Translations under genes and position numbers: made by a program | In this document: positions 1 to 13,576 of the stretch, piece by piece | Layout: the number at the start of each line of letters is the position of its first letter | Position numbering within the stretch: position 1 is the first letter of the stretch | Source of the DNA: Streblospio benedicti | Taxonomy: Eukaryota > Annelida > Polychaeta > Spionida > Spionidae | NCBI GenBank assembly: GCA_019095985.1 | Contig: CM032669.1 | Location: 57,373,322 to 57,437,321 of the forward strand | Direction of reading: 5' to 3' | DNA length: 64,000 nucleotides | Notes under the pieces: generated by a model | Databases searched by the model: none | The model's input: only the letters and a program-made list of their open reading frames with translations | Told to the model about the DNA's origin: nothing

Positions 1-1977
<1,977 letters not shown>

Positions 1978-2079
1978 GTTAGTGCAAACAAAGAATACAT
2001 AATTGGCAAATATAGTGGTCCCATACCTTCCTGCACTATCCCGTTCCATTCCCTCCTGTTTTTATATGAATCACTAGCT

Positions 2080-2835
2080 GTTTGTTTACCCGGCGTTGCT
2101 CAGGTTGAAACAGATGAGATCTGGAACAGATTAAATGCTTCTTCCTCCCCATTCTTCCTCCTGTCCCACATCCCTCGAACCAGTTCTCGTAAGTATACAG
2201 GTCTGTGACAGATTGAATGCATCTCCATCACCGTCCTCCCATCGTCATATGTCACAGCCATTTACACACTAAATGTACTAAATATGGCAATGATTGGTCC
2301 CTCTAATATCCCTCCCCCAGCTACTGCTGCCCATGGCAAACACGTGCGGAGCAGATTAAATGTCTCACTCCTCCCTACCCTTCCTTCCACCCCCACCCCC
2401 ACCCCCTCTTCTCTCCCAACCCGCTCATCCCCATCCCCATCTAAACGGTCCATAATTAATGCACCCCCTAACTGCTGCTGCTCTGGTTGAAACAAATAAG
2501 ATCTGTAACATATAAATGCTCCTCCCTTCCCATTCTTTCCCCTGTCCCACATCCCTCACACCAGCTCCCTCCACTATACATCTCTTGGAAAGATTAAATA
2601 CATGTCCATCACCTTCCTCCCACAGTCATATGTGACAGCCATAGACACACTACATGTATGATTGTGACAATGCTTGATCCCTCTAATAACCCTCCATCCA
2701 GCTACTCCTACCCCTGGTAAACACGTGCAGACCATTAAATTTGCATCTCAACTACCCCCTTTCTGCTGCTCCTCGGGTTGAAATTGATGGGATTTGGAAC
2801 ATATGAAATGCTCCTCCCTGCCTCACCACCAGCCA
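2080..2835. repeat. Pyrimidine-rich imperfect tandem repeat
   Basis: A block beginning near gttgctcaggttgaaac at about 2094 recurs near 2478 and 2775, each time followed by a C/T-rich stretch with cctgtcccacatccctc. The period is about 300-380 bp and divergence is high. The opening tttacccggcgttgctc looks like a dispersed repeat end, but I cannot assign a family. ORFs on both strands here are low complexity and unlikely to be coding. Confidence 0.7.
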
Positions 2836-2984
2836 TGCGTCAGATTAAGATTTTCCTCGGTGATATCTTTCAATATATTATATCTCACATAAGCCATAGA
2901 AAGGTGCACTACAATATATATTCCTATTGAAAAAAATCAGAATATGGGCTTTTGCCCCTTGTTCCTTGTTTCTACTTGGATTAG

Positions 2985-3530
2985 CCTTTCATGCACGCTA
3001 CGCTTCAGTAATTCTGAGGTGCTTCTAATATTTAAGCCAGTAATACTATAGTATCCTATGGTGGTGGTTATGAATTTTGAAATATAGTGTGTTTGCAAAA
3101 GTAAAGTATATTTATTTAGGATTTACACCTGGATATTATTATTCATGCTAGATATATGGGATATATACTGAATTGTATTAGTCACAGTGAAAGTGATAAT
3201 TTCTGGACAGCCTGTAGATCAGCCATTATTAGTGACAACTCAAAACTGTGTAAATTTCAGATATTGTGGATGCTTACAAAATTTTGGAGAAAAGGCAATT
3301 ACATAGGACTAATTTGACAGATTTTATATTGTGCCTATGTATTTTAAGTGACAATTAAAGAAAACCTTTTTTTAAGAACCTTAAATGCTTTATTATAGCT
3401 ATGCAGCCGAATATTGACTATAGATTTGAAATGGAGAAAACAGCAGTCACATAAACAAATTAATAATCCGAGCAAAAATTTATTAAGATTATATATATAT
3501 AGTTATTATTATTATTACAAGTTAGTGTGA
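2985..3530. repeat. Diverged partial copy of the 1 kb repeat
   Basis: The segment shares with the unit at 1-1977 the order of a tgctttattatagctat motif, an aaacaaatta motif, ccgagcaaaaatttattaag and a short TTA run ending in caagttagtg. Overall similarity is much lower than between the two leading copies, so it is an older or deleted relative. Confidence 0.65.
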
Positions 3531-3685
3531 GGATCAAGATATATATTGTCATTTGTACTTATACATTGGTATCAATGCGATTGTATTCATTGCATTGCAC
3601 ATTCTAACTAAGTAGATCAGTCTGTGGTGGTATTATTTTGAAAAAAAAAAAAAAAAAATGCGATTCATTATAAAGAGTAGCAAAT

Positions 3686-3961
3686 CATTTTCAAACTTCT
3701 CTCTCTATCACTTCTCTTTAGCAAGCATATTTCTACCAACGATAGATGTAACCATGTAACCTTTTAACAGCCCGCTGCTTGAGATGATGGGATCATTCTG
3801 ATTTCACAACCTTGGGGTCGTGAGTTTGAGTAGCGCCAGGGCCACTTGATAAAGTCAAATGGAAGCTTAGGGTTGTAAAACCAGTCTTCATGTATATCTA
3901 TCGTTGGTAGATATATGCTTGCAAAAAAAAGACGTGAGGGAGAGAGAGAAGTTTGAAAATG
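3686..3961. mobile_element. MITE-like element with ~60 bp inverted repeats
   Basis: The left arm (3686-3747, starting cattttcaaacttctctctc) is the imperfect inverse of the right arm (3896-3961), which contains gagagagaagtttgaaaatg; both contain the atctatcgttggtag / ctaccaacgatagat pair. About 150 bp lie between the arms. No target duplication was visible, so the superfamily stays open. Confidence 0.7.
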
Positions 3962-4711
3962 GACGTGTCCGCAAGCAGTGGGAAACATATATATACCTGT
4001 ATCAGTAGCAAGTCAATTTACAATCAGTCAACCTTACATGTATTGGTGTTTAACAAAATGCAAAATTTAGTACCAATAACTGTTTCCTGGTACTGTGTTT
4101 AGATAAAAATGCATGATGTTCAAATGCACATTGGTAATAAATAAGTTTTCATACACATTACACTTATATTGTTTCTCCCCAGTGTTGAGGCTATCTAGTG
4201 TTTGGTCATGATGCCCACGACTAGCTAAGTGCTGTATTTTCCCTCTGAAAACCCTTTTCAGCAAGTTAAGCTCTTTGAATTAGTCTTCTTTGCACCCAAA
4301 AGGCTCCTTTGTGTACTTATGTTTGATTAATACAATGTCACTTTACAGTAATAAATACGATTACAAATAAGTCTGTGTCTACAATGTAATAGATAATTTT
4401 TCACATACAAATTGCATAAACAGATATGATATCAATATATCTTTAGTGAATTTTCATTAAGAACACATTTTAAGAAGTTGATATGCTTTATTTTGTCAAT
4501 GTTAAAACCTAAGATTGTCTACAAAAGAAAATTTAAGAAAGCAAGCATCATACACAAATGAAGCAAATTGTGTTTTTTTCAAATACTATTTCATTCAAAT
4601 TCTTAAACAAACAAAATATCCTTGAAATTTAGTAGGGTTATAGTTGAGTTTTAACATGCGTGGTACTTTTTAGTACATTCAGAACCAAGTAGACTTATAC
4701 AGTCTTTGACT

Positions 4712-4809
4712 TGGCCTGGGCGGGGATCGAGCCCCCCCCCCGGACCCAGAGGTCAACTGCACCGCTTAGCGACTAGCCAACAAAGCCAACGCTATACCAA
4801 CTACGCCAC
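4712..4809 (-). repeat. tRNA-like (SINE-type) sequence
   Basis: Read on the minus strand, gtggcgtagttggtatagcg resembles a pol III A box and ggctcgatcccc a B box. The distance between them is too long and the stems too poor for a functional tRNA. It is probably a tRNA-derived SINE head or tRNA pseudogene. Confidence 0.5.
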
Positions 4810-5060
4810 ATTACACTTATATTATAGCTAACAGTACTGCAAGTGTTCAAGGGTTGGGTTTACTGTGTCAGGTCGACCTAGGGTTGACGTAGTCGGCAGA
4901 TGCTTAGCGTACACAACAAAAACGCTATACCAACTGTCCAACATTACACTTTTTATAGCTAACAGTACTGCTCAAGTGTTGGGTTTACTGTGTCAGGTCG
5001 ACCTAGGGTTGGCGTAGTCGGCAGATGCTTAGCGTAGGTGTGAAAAAATCTAACTGTCCA
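4808..5060. repeat. Tandem ~132 bp repeat, two units
   Basis: Units starting with cattacactt at about 4810 and 4942 share atagctaacagtactg, gggtttactgtgtcaggtcg and cagatgcttagcgta. They abut the tRNA-like sequence and may be the tail of the same SINE family. Confidence 0.75.
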
Positions 5061-5544
5061 ACTGATTTTTATCAGCGGAACGTAAGTTCCCAGTAAGTTC
5101 CCAGTGCGCCGGAAGCAGTGGGGACGCGGCTTTAATGGCCTGGTAGGCTCTAGATGTCAGTTGCGTTTTTTTTACTTTAGGTCTTTAGGTCCAAAGAATT
5201 TCTGGTGGAGTATCCTGCTTTATCATAACGGCTGTTGTTATGTTTTTCATACTCTCTTCTTAATCTTTCAGACACACATTTACTATGATGTTTCCTTGTT
5301 GTTGTGTTATTTGAGTCAATCCCGGTGTAGTTAATCCTATGAATGTGTATTGAGATTCTTTACTTAACATGTACTAAGTAGCATCACTTTGCTTGCAAGT
5401 AAGAGTCATCTAGATACATCTGAAACTACAATCTGCAATAAAGACTACCACCATGTTGTTTCAATAAAGCATAAAACAATACTAATCACAGTTTTGAATA
5501 CTGTAGCGTGTAGGAAAGTGGCAGAACTGTGTATATGTCAATCA

Positions 5545-6234
5545 ATGTCAGCATTAATCCCGGAGTTATATTGCAAAGTTGGATTACACCGTCGAGAAAA
5601 TGCACCAACTTCTTGCATTTATACATGAATATCGTTTTTGATCATAAAAAAAAAAACTAATTATTAAAAAAAAAATATTTAAAAGCATATTTGAAAAGAG
5701 CGTCTCAAGACCTTTCCAATGATATTCTACTTGACCAGATACATTAAGATATAAAAAGAAATCACAGCATATTGCTTGTCTACTGATACTGGTTCATGCG
5801 GGTTATAAGATGCTTTGTAGGTGTCAATATTGAGTTGTGGGGATTAATTTTTCGTTGGCGTACATGACCTAATACATGTCTTTAGCCCAATGTCAGCATT
5901 AATCACTGAGTTATATTGCAGAGTTGGATTACACCGTCGAGAAAAATGCACTTCTTGCATTTATATATGAATATCGTTTTTGCTCATAGCTCAAAAACTA
6001 ATTAATTAAAAAAAAATTATTTGAAAACATATTTGAAAAGAGCGTCTCAAGACCTTTCCAATGATATTCTACTTGACCAGATACATTAAGAAATGAAAAG
6101 AAATCGCAGCATACTGCTTGTCTAATGATACTGGTTCACGCAGGTTATAAGGTGCTTTGTAGGTGTCAATATTGAGTTGTGGGGATTAATTTTTCGTTGG
6201 CGTACATGACCTAATGCACGTCTTTAGACTGCTC
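5545..6234. repeat. Tandem 345 bp duplication
   Basis: Bases 5545-5889 and 5890-6234 are two copies of one sequence, both starting tgtcagcattaatc and both containing ggattacaccgtcgagaaaa and gagcgtctcaagacctttcc. They differ by point changes and A-run lengths. No coding signal. Confidence 0.88.
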
Positions 6235-6264
6235 ACGTGGACAACACGGCCTTGGTGCATTCTA

Positions 6265-6953
6265 ATTGGTTGGATTCTTGATCATAGTAAAAAATGGGAG
6301 TGGCGTAGTAGGAATTTGTGAATGAATGTGAAAAAATGGGTGGGGCATAGTAAAAATTTATGAATGAAAGCTTTTTTATCCACCATATTACTACGGTGAA
6401 TGTGAGAATAATAAATAGTTCCTAAGAAATCTGTATATATTTCTTATTTACAGGATATCTCTAATTTCCAAAGTGTAATGTATGTATTGTCCAGACACTA
6501 ATGGCGCCCGCCCCTCTTAAAACACCCCGACCCTTAATATTTTATAAAATTAAGTCCCCCCAGCATATTTTTGTCATAAAAAATGGTTATATTTTACGAC
6601 TCCGCCTCAAAACTGAAAAAAATTCAAGAAATGTTTTACCGATCCTATAGATGAAAAGCGAAACGAAAAAGTTACAAACTATTGCCTTATAGTCTCCGTC
6701 CGACGGCCACCACCAGCCACCATCATCGCGGAACTTCTGTTGATGCAGGGTGGTCGTATTGGCAGTCTTGATCATTTAACACCGCTTTACTACGGTAGCG
6801 GCAACGTACTCGACGAGAGAAACTTTAATCCGACCAAGGCTGATTTTGAAATTATGGGATGCCGTGCCCAGCGTTTGTTTTAGGTTTATCGTTTTCTACG
6901 CTTACGAATGATAGTTAAATTTGAGATTTTGACTTGCCACACAACTCTAGAAA
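6265..6953 (+). promoter_or_regulatory. Region upstream of the DDE-like gene
   Basis: This stretch has a small direct repeat (about 6285-6370, two ~42 bp units with tgggagtggcgtag / tgggtggggcatag) and then, from about 6780, a local rise in CpG next to the proposed start codon at 6954. I see no TATA box at a convincing distance. It is the likely promoter only by position. Confidence 0.3.
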
Positions 6954-9900
6954 ATGGTGGACATTACTGGTAAGTTATCACAAATCGTATACATCATATT
7001 TTTTTTTGTCTGTCAAGTGTTTTTGAGGCAAGATCTGGGTTGATAAAAATTGTGTACCAGCGTCTCCCCCCTTTCCAAAATGGCTGGTCACGAGCATGGC
7101 TGGTCGAGTCTTATCTATACGATGTGTTTCTCGATGCTGTATCTACCCCAAAATTGTAATTAATTTCATTGATGACAATCATAATATGTTATTTTCGAAA
7201 TTGTGCATCAAGTAACCCCAGAAAGCCACTCGACCCCCTTCCCCCCCCCCCCACCCCCACGTGACTCCCCACCCCTCAGGTGATTTGGAGGCAAGATTTA
7301 GGTTGATAAATAATGTGTACCAGCGGCTTCCCCTCTCCAGAAATGGCTGGTCATAAGCATGCTGCCATTGTATTGTATTGTATTGTATTTATTGAGTGCC
7401 TTCTGATAGTAGAGTGTCCAGCTCAAAATATGGAATTAATAATAAAAATTTTAAAAAAAACTATGTGATGGGAAATGATAACAGAAACAATTTAAAAAAA
7501 AAGATTTTTAAAATCCGATGGATAATAAAGAGATATGGCCAATTTAGCATCAAATTTTGGGTTGTTGTGATTCCTTGTTTTTCCTTGTCAGCATGTACAA
7601 AAACCTGGACATTTTCCAGCTTGCGCATGTTGCTGTGCGCAATCACCCAATGTCAGAGATCACTTTTTTGATCTAATGTGTAGTGTTTGCTATAGCATCA
7701 ATTCATATAAAAATAAAGTCCTTTATACAAAATTGGCTGTTGTTTCATGTTTTCACTATTTCAACACAAATTACTAAATAGTTTTTGCTGTAATATTCTG
7801 CAAAGATTGTCACGATAATGCGACTGAGTACCAACTATCAAATGTGTCTATGTACTTAAATGATGATCAAAATAAACTAATTGGATTGAGCAACTAATTA
7901 GACTTGTATATATGGATAGAATCGCATATTCCCACAGATTATTTCCATGGTAACTATATTATGATTGAACGACTTATAGCTAAAATATCATTCAATATCT
8001 ATCTTTCCTGTTACTAAAATTCGTATTGCCATTGTCAAATTCATGGCGGATGCAATATTCATTTTGAGTTCCAAAGTTTAGTCATAAAAAGTCCTAATTT
8101 TTTGTGATTGGTATGGTTGGAAACGCATACTTCTATAGTTTATAGTCATAATATTAAAATATTTTTAGGTGATATATGGACTGATATATGTGCCAAAGTT
8201 CACTGGCAAGTTCTTAACATATAGCACTAAGATTTAGCTGTCAAATTCCCGATTGGAAAAATCCTCCACATTTACCATTCTGTAGCCCCTGCCTACCCCC
8301 CCCCTTCCCCCGAGCCCCCAGTGAAAGAAGGGGTCGAGAAGGCATCATGAAAACTGTTGCTCTAATATAAAATTCTATGCCATATGTTTCTTATATTCAA
8401 TATATTAAGGTACTTAGAATAACTGAAGGCCTTAATATTTTTCAGAGCCCCTCACAACCCCTCTCTCAGTCTCCATTGACTGCAGTCATGTCAACATTAA
8501 GGTGACAGACCTCTATGAAAACAGAATGAAAATATCATCAATTTTTGATCAACTGCATCCACCTCAACCCAACATAAAGAAAGGAACTGTATTTGAATGT
8601 GAAGGAAGCAAGGAATTAGGTGCACACTTGCATACATATCTGAATGAAAATCTCACAGTCTCGCATCTATCACAGCTTAACATAAAATCCTTGAAGTTTA
8701 AATGTCGCATCCCTGATTTGAAACAACTTGAAGCCCTCATTGAAAATACTACAAAAGAAACAGTGAATTCGTTTGAAATACTAATGAGAGGTAAGCAGGT
8801 ATATCCTGACAAAATTCCTATGGGCAAGATGATGAATGAAAAGCAAAAGCTCTACAACACTATTGTGGATGAATTTAAGGAGAAAGAACTTTCATTTAGT
8901 ACAAACTCTAATGAAGACCCGAAAAGCACGGTTCAAATTCTTTGTAACGCCTTGTGGGCAATCACCTCACACCATGATACCATCAACGAAGCATCAACAA
9001 GAAGAGCTGATGTACGGCCGATACCAGCCTTATTCGAAAAGTACAAGAATCTGAATTCATTCAAGAAGAAAAAGAAAGGCAAGCCTCAACTTACAAGTAT
9101 AGAGATAGAAGGCCATGCGGATGCTTTGTATTCCCTGCTAATGAAACCAGTAACATCTTCAAGCCAACCATGGCGACAGTTTTCAGAAGAACTTAAAGCC
9201 TTAGCACAATGTCTATCTGAGTACAAAAAATATTTGGACCAACAAAGTGCCAAAATGAGAGATATCCGAGACAATTTAGTTCCTTGTAGATCAGTTAGTC
9301 AAGACGCAGTTGTAGAGATTAGGGAAAGGAATCCAAGAAAATCTGATGTTATTAAAGGGCCATATGAACTGATTGATAAGAAAGTCTGCAAAGCAGAATT
9401 TGAAGAGCCAGTCATGTTAGATGAGGAAACAGATTTAAAAGAAGAATTTACATCTCGCTACCAAAGGTACATGTTTCTGGCCAAACTACAGCTCTCTTGT
9501 CCTGTACTAATCCTCAGGTACTGCCCTGGTGGGACTTTAGTGACCACAGTTATTCTTTGTAAAATACAACCTGGTATTAGTGAGGCCCAGAAAATTGTGT
9601 TAGGTAGTAGGCTGTTAGTGAAACATAAAAGTTTGTTCGAAGAATATCACACAAGAGCTCAACGAAAATTGTTCAGAAGACAGTTGAATAATATCACTGC
9701 TGTTAAGCCCATGATAGCAAACTTCATATATACTGAATTGACCCTTGATGCTACTACTGCACAAAATCCTGAAATTCAAGAGAAGCTAAAACTTGTATTC
9801 TTGGGGAATATTGACATTGTGCCTGATATGAGGATCTACAACCAGAAGAAGAGCAGTTTTGACCCTTTCTTTCAGAAAATGAATGAAATAGTTCTAGAAA

Positions 9901-12900
9901 ACTCTGCAGCAGATGAAAGAAGACATAATATTGCCCATATGAGCAAGTTTCTGTCAGTGTCAGACCTTGTGAAGCAAACAAAAGAGAGATGTGATGAAGA
10001 CACACCAATTCCAAGCGAGTCAACAGTTAGATTGCAGTTTGCACCAAAAAATCCATATACTGCAAGAGCATTGTCCTTTACGAGCCGAGTAGAAGTGCAG
10101 TTTAAAATCCAGTCCAGGCAATTAAGGGCAGAGCATATGGATACACATTATTGTAATGCTCAATTTAAGTATTTGAAAGAAAGGGCCATGGAACTTGGTG
10201 ATAAGTGCACATTCATTTGTGCTGATGACAAGGCGAAAGTTCCAGTTGGAGAGCCTGGCAGTGCTGTTAGCACCGGTGTTAGAGGTCGGCAAAGTATTGT
10301 TCCAGTGAATACTACCATAGCATCCCTAGATCATGACATGACTAAGGCATCAATCACCCCATCTGTTATGTTTGAGGTAGCCGTACCCAAATCTCCTTCG
10401 ATGAAAGAATCATTCTACACTGGGCTTGTGCATGTTTTTATTAATGATTCAGTGTTTGAAGTCAGCTCTCCTTTTAGACATGGAAGTGGATTGGTAAAGA
10501 TCTTGCAAGAAAAACCATTGAAACCTGTTCTGTTGAAGTTCACAGACGGCGGAGTTGATCAGCGCAATACATTAGAGTCTGTCAAAATTGCATCAATATG
10601 TTTGTTTAAAGAACTGAATTTAGACATGTTGATCTTAGCTAGGTGTGCCCCAGGACAATCCTGGATGAATCCAGCTGAGCGGCAAATGGCGTTGTTGAAT
10701 ATTGGACTCCAAAATGTGGCTTTGTCACGAGAAAGATGCCAGGATGAAGACATAGAACGTCAATTTGCTCAAGCAAATAGCATGTCAGAATTGAGAAAAA
10801 AGTGTTCTGAAAGTAAAGCACAGTGGTCAGAATCCATTCAAAATGTCAAGGATGTCCTTCAAGAAAGATTTAAAAGGCTGAGTTTGAAAGGAGAGCTGTT
10901 TGATGTGAGAGAAGCTGTGAGTGGAGATGACATTGATATCTTCAAAAGGCATGGAAAGGAGTTGTTCCCCGGCCTGGACATGGAGAAGTTGCAGAAGAAG
11001 TACACAGAAAAAAATCAGCATTATAAATCGTATGTGGAAAAGCACTGTAGAGCCAGGCATTATACATTTCAAATACGAAAGTGCAGTGACAGAAGTTGTT
11101 GTTTGGAACCTACCCTGAAGGAGGAGGACTTGAAACGGCTTCCCGATCCGGAGCTATCAACAGAGGACCATTATCGTAAATATCAAGATGCTGGTCAGGA
11201 GACTACGGAGAAAGACAGGCCTTCATTGAACAATAGACCTTCCAGGCGGAGGCATAATGCTGAGCAAAACAGTGTGGTACGTATCCTGATCATCCGACAT
11301 TAAGTTCTGTAAAAATGTAAAATGTAGACACAAATTTCCTTTTTAATTTTGTAACTATCATGAAAGACAGTTTTGAAGTTGATGTATGATTCTTCTGGAT
11401 GATTGATACAGTGATAATTGATTTGAATCTGCAAACTAAATATGTTTAATGTCAAACGCAGGCAGAGGAAACTGGCGAGGGGGAGAATGCTGGTACAGGA
11501 GGCGAGGCTGGACCTGGTGGCAACGAGGGTGACCAAGTTCGTCCGGACGCGGCAGCCGCTGCTGTGAACGCTCCAGTACCTATGGATACCGCAGGGCAAC
11601 CAGCAGTAAGTTTGAATTTAATTTCTCATAGTTTTTTATAAAATAACCATGTTAGAGTTTTGTGTGTTGTTGATAAAAATGTCAAATTTCTTCTCAATTT
11701 TGAATGACAGTTTGATATTTGATATTAAAATTCATGAAAGCAACTTCTGGACGATTGAATACAGTGATAGTGATAATTGATTTGAATCTGCAAACTAAAT
11801 ATATTTAATGTCAAACGCAGGCAGAGGAAACTGGCGAGGGTGAGAATGCTGGTACAGAAGGTGACATGGCAGCTACTGCTGTGAACGCTCCAGTACCTAT
11901 GGATACAGCAGGGCAACCAGCAGTAAGTTTGAATTGAATTTCAATTTACTGTAAACTAGTGATGCACCGATCGATAGAAATATCGGTATTATTCATCGTT
12001 TGGGGGCCCCGATTCGATTATCGATTGCTACATTTGATTATCGATATTATACGCATTAATTACAAGTGACAAAAACATTAAAATCTGTTCACATTTTATA
12101 AAATTCCACTCAATGCATTTGTATATTTGACAGCGATCAAGTCGCACCATTTTTCTTGTTTACATACCGACGCCCGCAGCGCCGCACCACGGCATCTTTA
12201 CAAACTAACATGCGGGAGATAATACCCGTATCTACAATGGCCGCGATAGAAATATTTAGAAATAAATAATATACCACGCATTTATACGACAAATACATTA
12301 CTATATGACACTACAGCATGAAAATATTGCAAATAATTGAAGATATGCCAAATCATAAAGAATGCACTGTGTGGTACTATCGCATACGGTCCGATTGACT
12401 AGTCCGTGTGCTTGACACCCAGTGTTACTTCCCGGGATGTCTCTGAATATATTTTGCCGAGCTGGACATTGTGGACATCAATAATATATCGATAATCGAC
12501 AATGCCAGGGCTAACCGATTATCGATAGTCAATACTACCTCCGATTACCATCACTACTGTAAACCCATTAATGTTTGTATCCATTTAATTCTGTAAATTT
12601 CTTACAAATTTGTATGTGCGCCCATTTAATTTTGCGAATTTCTAGTATAATAGTGGCCTTAACAAACATTTAAATTTGCGTTCATTAATGTTTGCGAATT
12701 AATGACTTAAATTAGCAAGCTTTAACAGGTTTGCAGTATTTGCAGACAGAATTGATTTTGCAGTTTAACATATAAATATCAAATGTCAAATCAACCTGAA
12801 ACAGCAAATTTTTCTTACAGGTTGTTGGAGCAGACGAAGGCAATGTCATTACTGAAAGCGACAATGAGGCGAATCTAGTGACACCTGGACAGGATAGCAA

Positions 12901-13576
12901 AGTAAGTTTCACACAAAATGAATTTATTGTACGATTGATCCCTCCTCGAGTTCCATGTTCTAGTAAAAAAAAAGAATTTTAATCTCTTTTAAAAATTATA
13001 GATCTAAATTTGTAATCACTTTCAAGTAATTAAGAAGATAGATTTGTATTTTTTGTATTAAAAGCAATTTTTTCATACGACAATAATCAAACTGTTTTTG
13101 CTTCTTTAAAACAGGAAGATGTTGCTAGATTATTCCCAAGAAATCCTCACGGAACGAAGCTCTACACTGCACAGCATGCGAGAACTACGATGTCATGTGT
13201 TGAATGCAGGAAGCCTCGAGTTATTTATATGTACTACAAGCCAACTAGTAAGGACATGCTAGATTTGGTTTGTTATCTGTCTGACTATGAACTGTTTACT
13301 TGTGGCTCTCCAATTTTGCCCCACAACAATAGACTCTTTCGCAAAGCATTTGTTAGGGAGTTGTCGTGCTTATCTCCTATCGAGTTACCTTACTACACAG
13401 CATCACTTGGCCGACTTGACATTTGCTGTCACTGTTGTGCAGATAACACATTTGCTTGTCAGGAAATGAAGAAAAGATTCAAGTCTGTGTTGCCAGTTTG
13501 TGATTCTTGCCGTCAATCTGGCAAAGAAATTATAGCCAGACAGCCATATGGAAGAAAGAGAAAGTCATATGAATGA
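6954..13576 (+). CDS. Six-exon DDE-transposase-like gene, about 1211 aa
   Basis: My model has exons 6954-6969, 8446-11276, 11462-11605, 11821-11922, 12821-12901 and 13115-13576. Every junction is GT-AG. Intron 1 is phase 1 and the rest phase 0, giving one frame of 1211 codons. The start is ATGGTGGACATTACTG followed by gtaagt; the large exon also opens in frame upstream of its first in-exon Met, which supports a separate 5' exon. The core (around D599/D600, D706, E750) has the spacing of a DDE RNase-H-fold transposase, and the last exon (residues 1059-1211) carries several CxxC pairs. I recognise the type as a repeated uncharacterised protein of marine invertebrates but cannot name the superfamily. 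It may be a recent transposon copy or a domesticated gene. The tiny first exon is the weakest part. Confidence 0.7.
7012..7365. repeat. Diverged direct repeat in intron 1
   Basis: About 7012-7105 and 7270-7365 share ttgaggcaagatctgggttg-like sequence, gtgtaccagcg and aaatggctggtca. Between them lies a C-rich run. Probably intronic repeat; no coding signal. Confidence 0.65.
8446..11276 (+). CDS. Main exon of the DDE-like gene: catalytic core
   Basis: The exon follows acceptor tatttttcag and ends before gtacgt. It encodes about 943 residues without a stop. Seen in order: an N-terminal helical region, a Lys run (KKKKKGK), then CADDKAKVPVGEPG, KFTDGGVDQRN and APGQSWMNPAERQ. These place Asp, Asp and Glu about 107 and 44 residues apart, as in DDE transposases; that the three are catalytic is inference. 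The C-terminal part is rich in Lys and Glu and ends in a basic stretch before the donor. An ATG-less start at 8502 (GTG) is not a plausible eukaryotic start; the first in-frame Met here is at 8526, and the frame stays open back to the acceptor. Confidence 0.8.
11462..11922 (+). repeat. Duplicated exon pair with shared intron flanks
   Basis: Exon 3 (11462-11605, 48 codons) and exon 4 (11821-11922, 34 codons) both begin AEETGEGENAGT and end VNAPVPMDTAGQPA. The copies also share about 60 bp of upstream intron (from gataattgatttgaatctgc through the acceptor) and the donor side. The shorter copy lacks 14 codons in the middle. This is a tandem exon duplication that kept phase 0, so both copies can be used together or singly. 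Confidence 0.85.
11957..12556. mobile_element. Non-autonomous hAT-type element (MITE)
   Basis: The 600-bp element lies in intron 4. Its ends are imperfect inverted repeats, tagtgatgcaccgat on the left and the inverse of tagtgatggtaatcgg on the right. It is flanked by an exact 8-bp direct repeat, ctgtaaac, at 11949-11956 and 12557-12564. An 8-bp duplication with this kind of end is typical of hAT transposons. The interior has many ATCGAT-like motifs near both ends and no transposase. It leaves the exons intact. Confidence 0.88.
13115..13576 (+). CDS. Cys-rich C-terminal exon of the DDE-like gene
   Basis: The exon follows acceptor cttctttaaaacag and reads 153 codons to TGA. The reading is EDVARLFPRNPHG onward, then MSCVECRKPRV, LDICCHCCADN and VCDSCRQSG. 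The CxxC pairs suggest a zinc-binding fold; the pattern is the same type of Cys-rich tail I know from related invertebrate proteins with a DDE-like core. The tail ends in a basic RKRKSYE that could act as a nuclear signal. An internal ATG at 13190 is probably not a start, because the frame is open back to the splice site. Confidence 0.78.
   Translation, partial: EDVARLFPRNPHGTKLYTAQHARTTMSCVECRKPRVIYMYYKPTSKDMLDLVCYLSDYELFTCGSPILPHNNRLFRKAFVRELSCLSPIELPYYTASLGRLDICCHCCADNTFACQEMKKRFKSVLPVCDSCRQSGKEIIARQPYGRKRKSYE

Noticed and set aside
2080-2110. Hammerhead ribozyme
   Set aside because: I looked for paired CTGATGA and GAAA cores in the repeat regions and found none with the needed stems.
2262-2552. 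Overlapping ORFs on both strands, Pro/Ser-rich or Gly-rich
   Set aside because: Both come from the same pyrimidine-rich repeat; low complexity and opposite strands point to chance.
4712-4809. Functional tRNA gene
   Set aside because: A and B boxes are recognisable but too far apart, and no proper cloverleaf forms.
8502-8504. GTG as start of the DDE-like protein
   Set aside because: Animals rarely start at GTG; the frame stays open to the acceptor at 8446 and joins in phase to an ATG exon at 6954.
13190-13192. ATG as start of a separate 128-aa protein
   Set aside because: The frame is open upstream to a good acceptor at 13115 and fits the larger gene.
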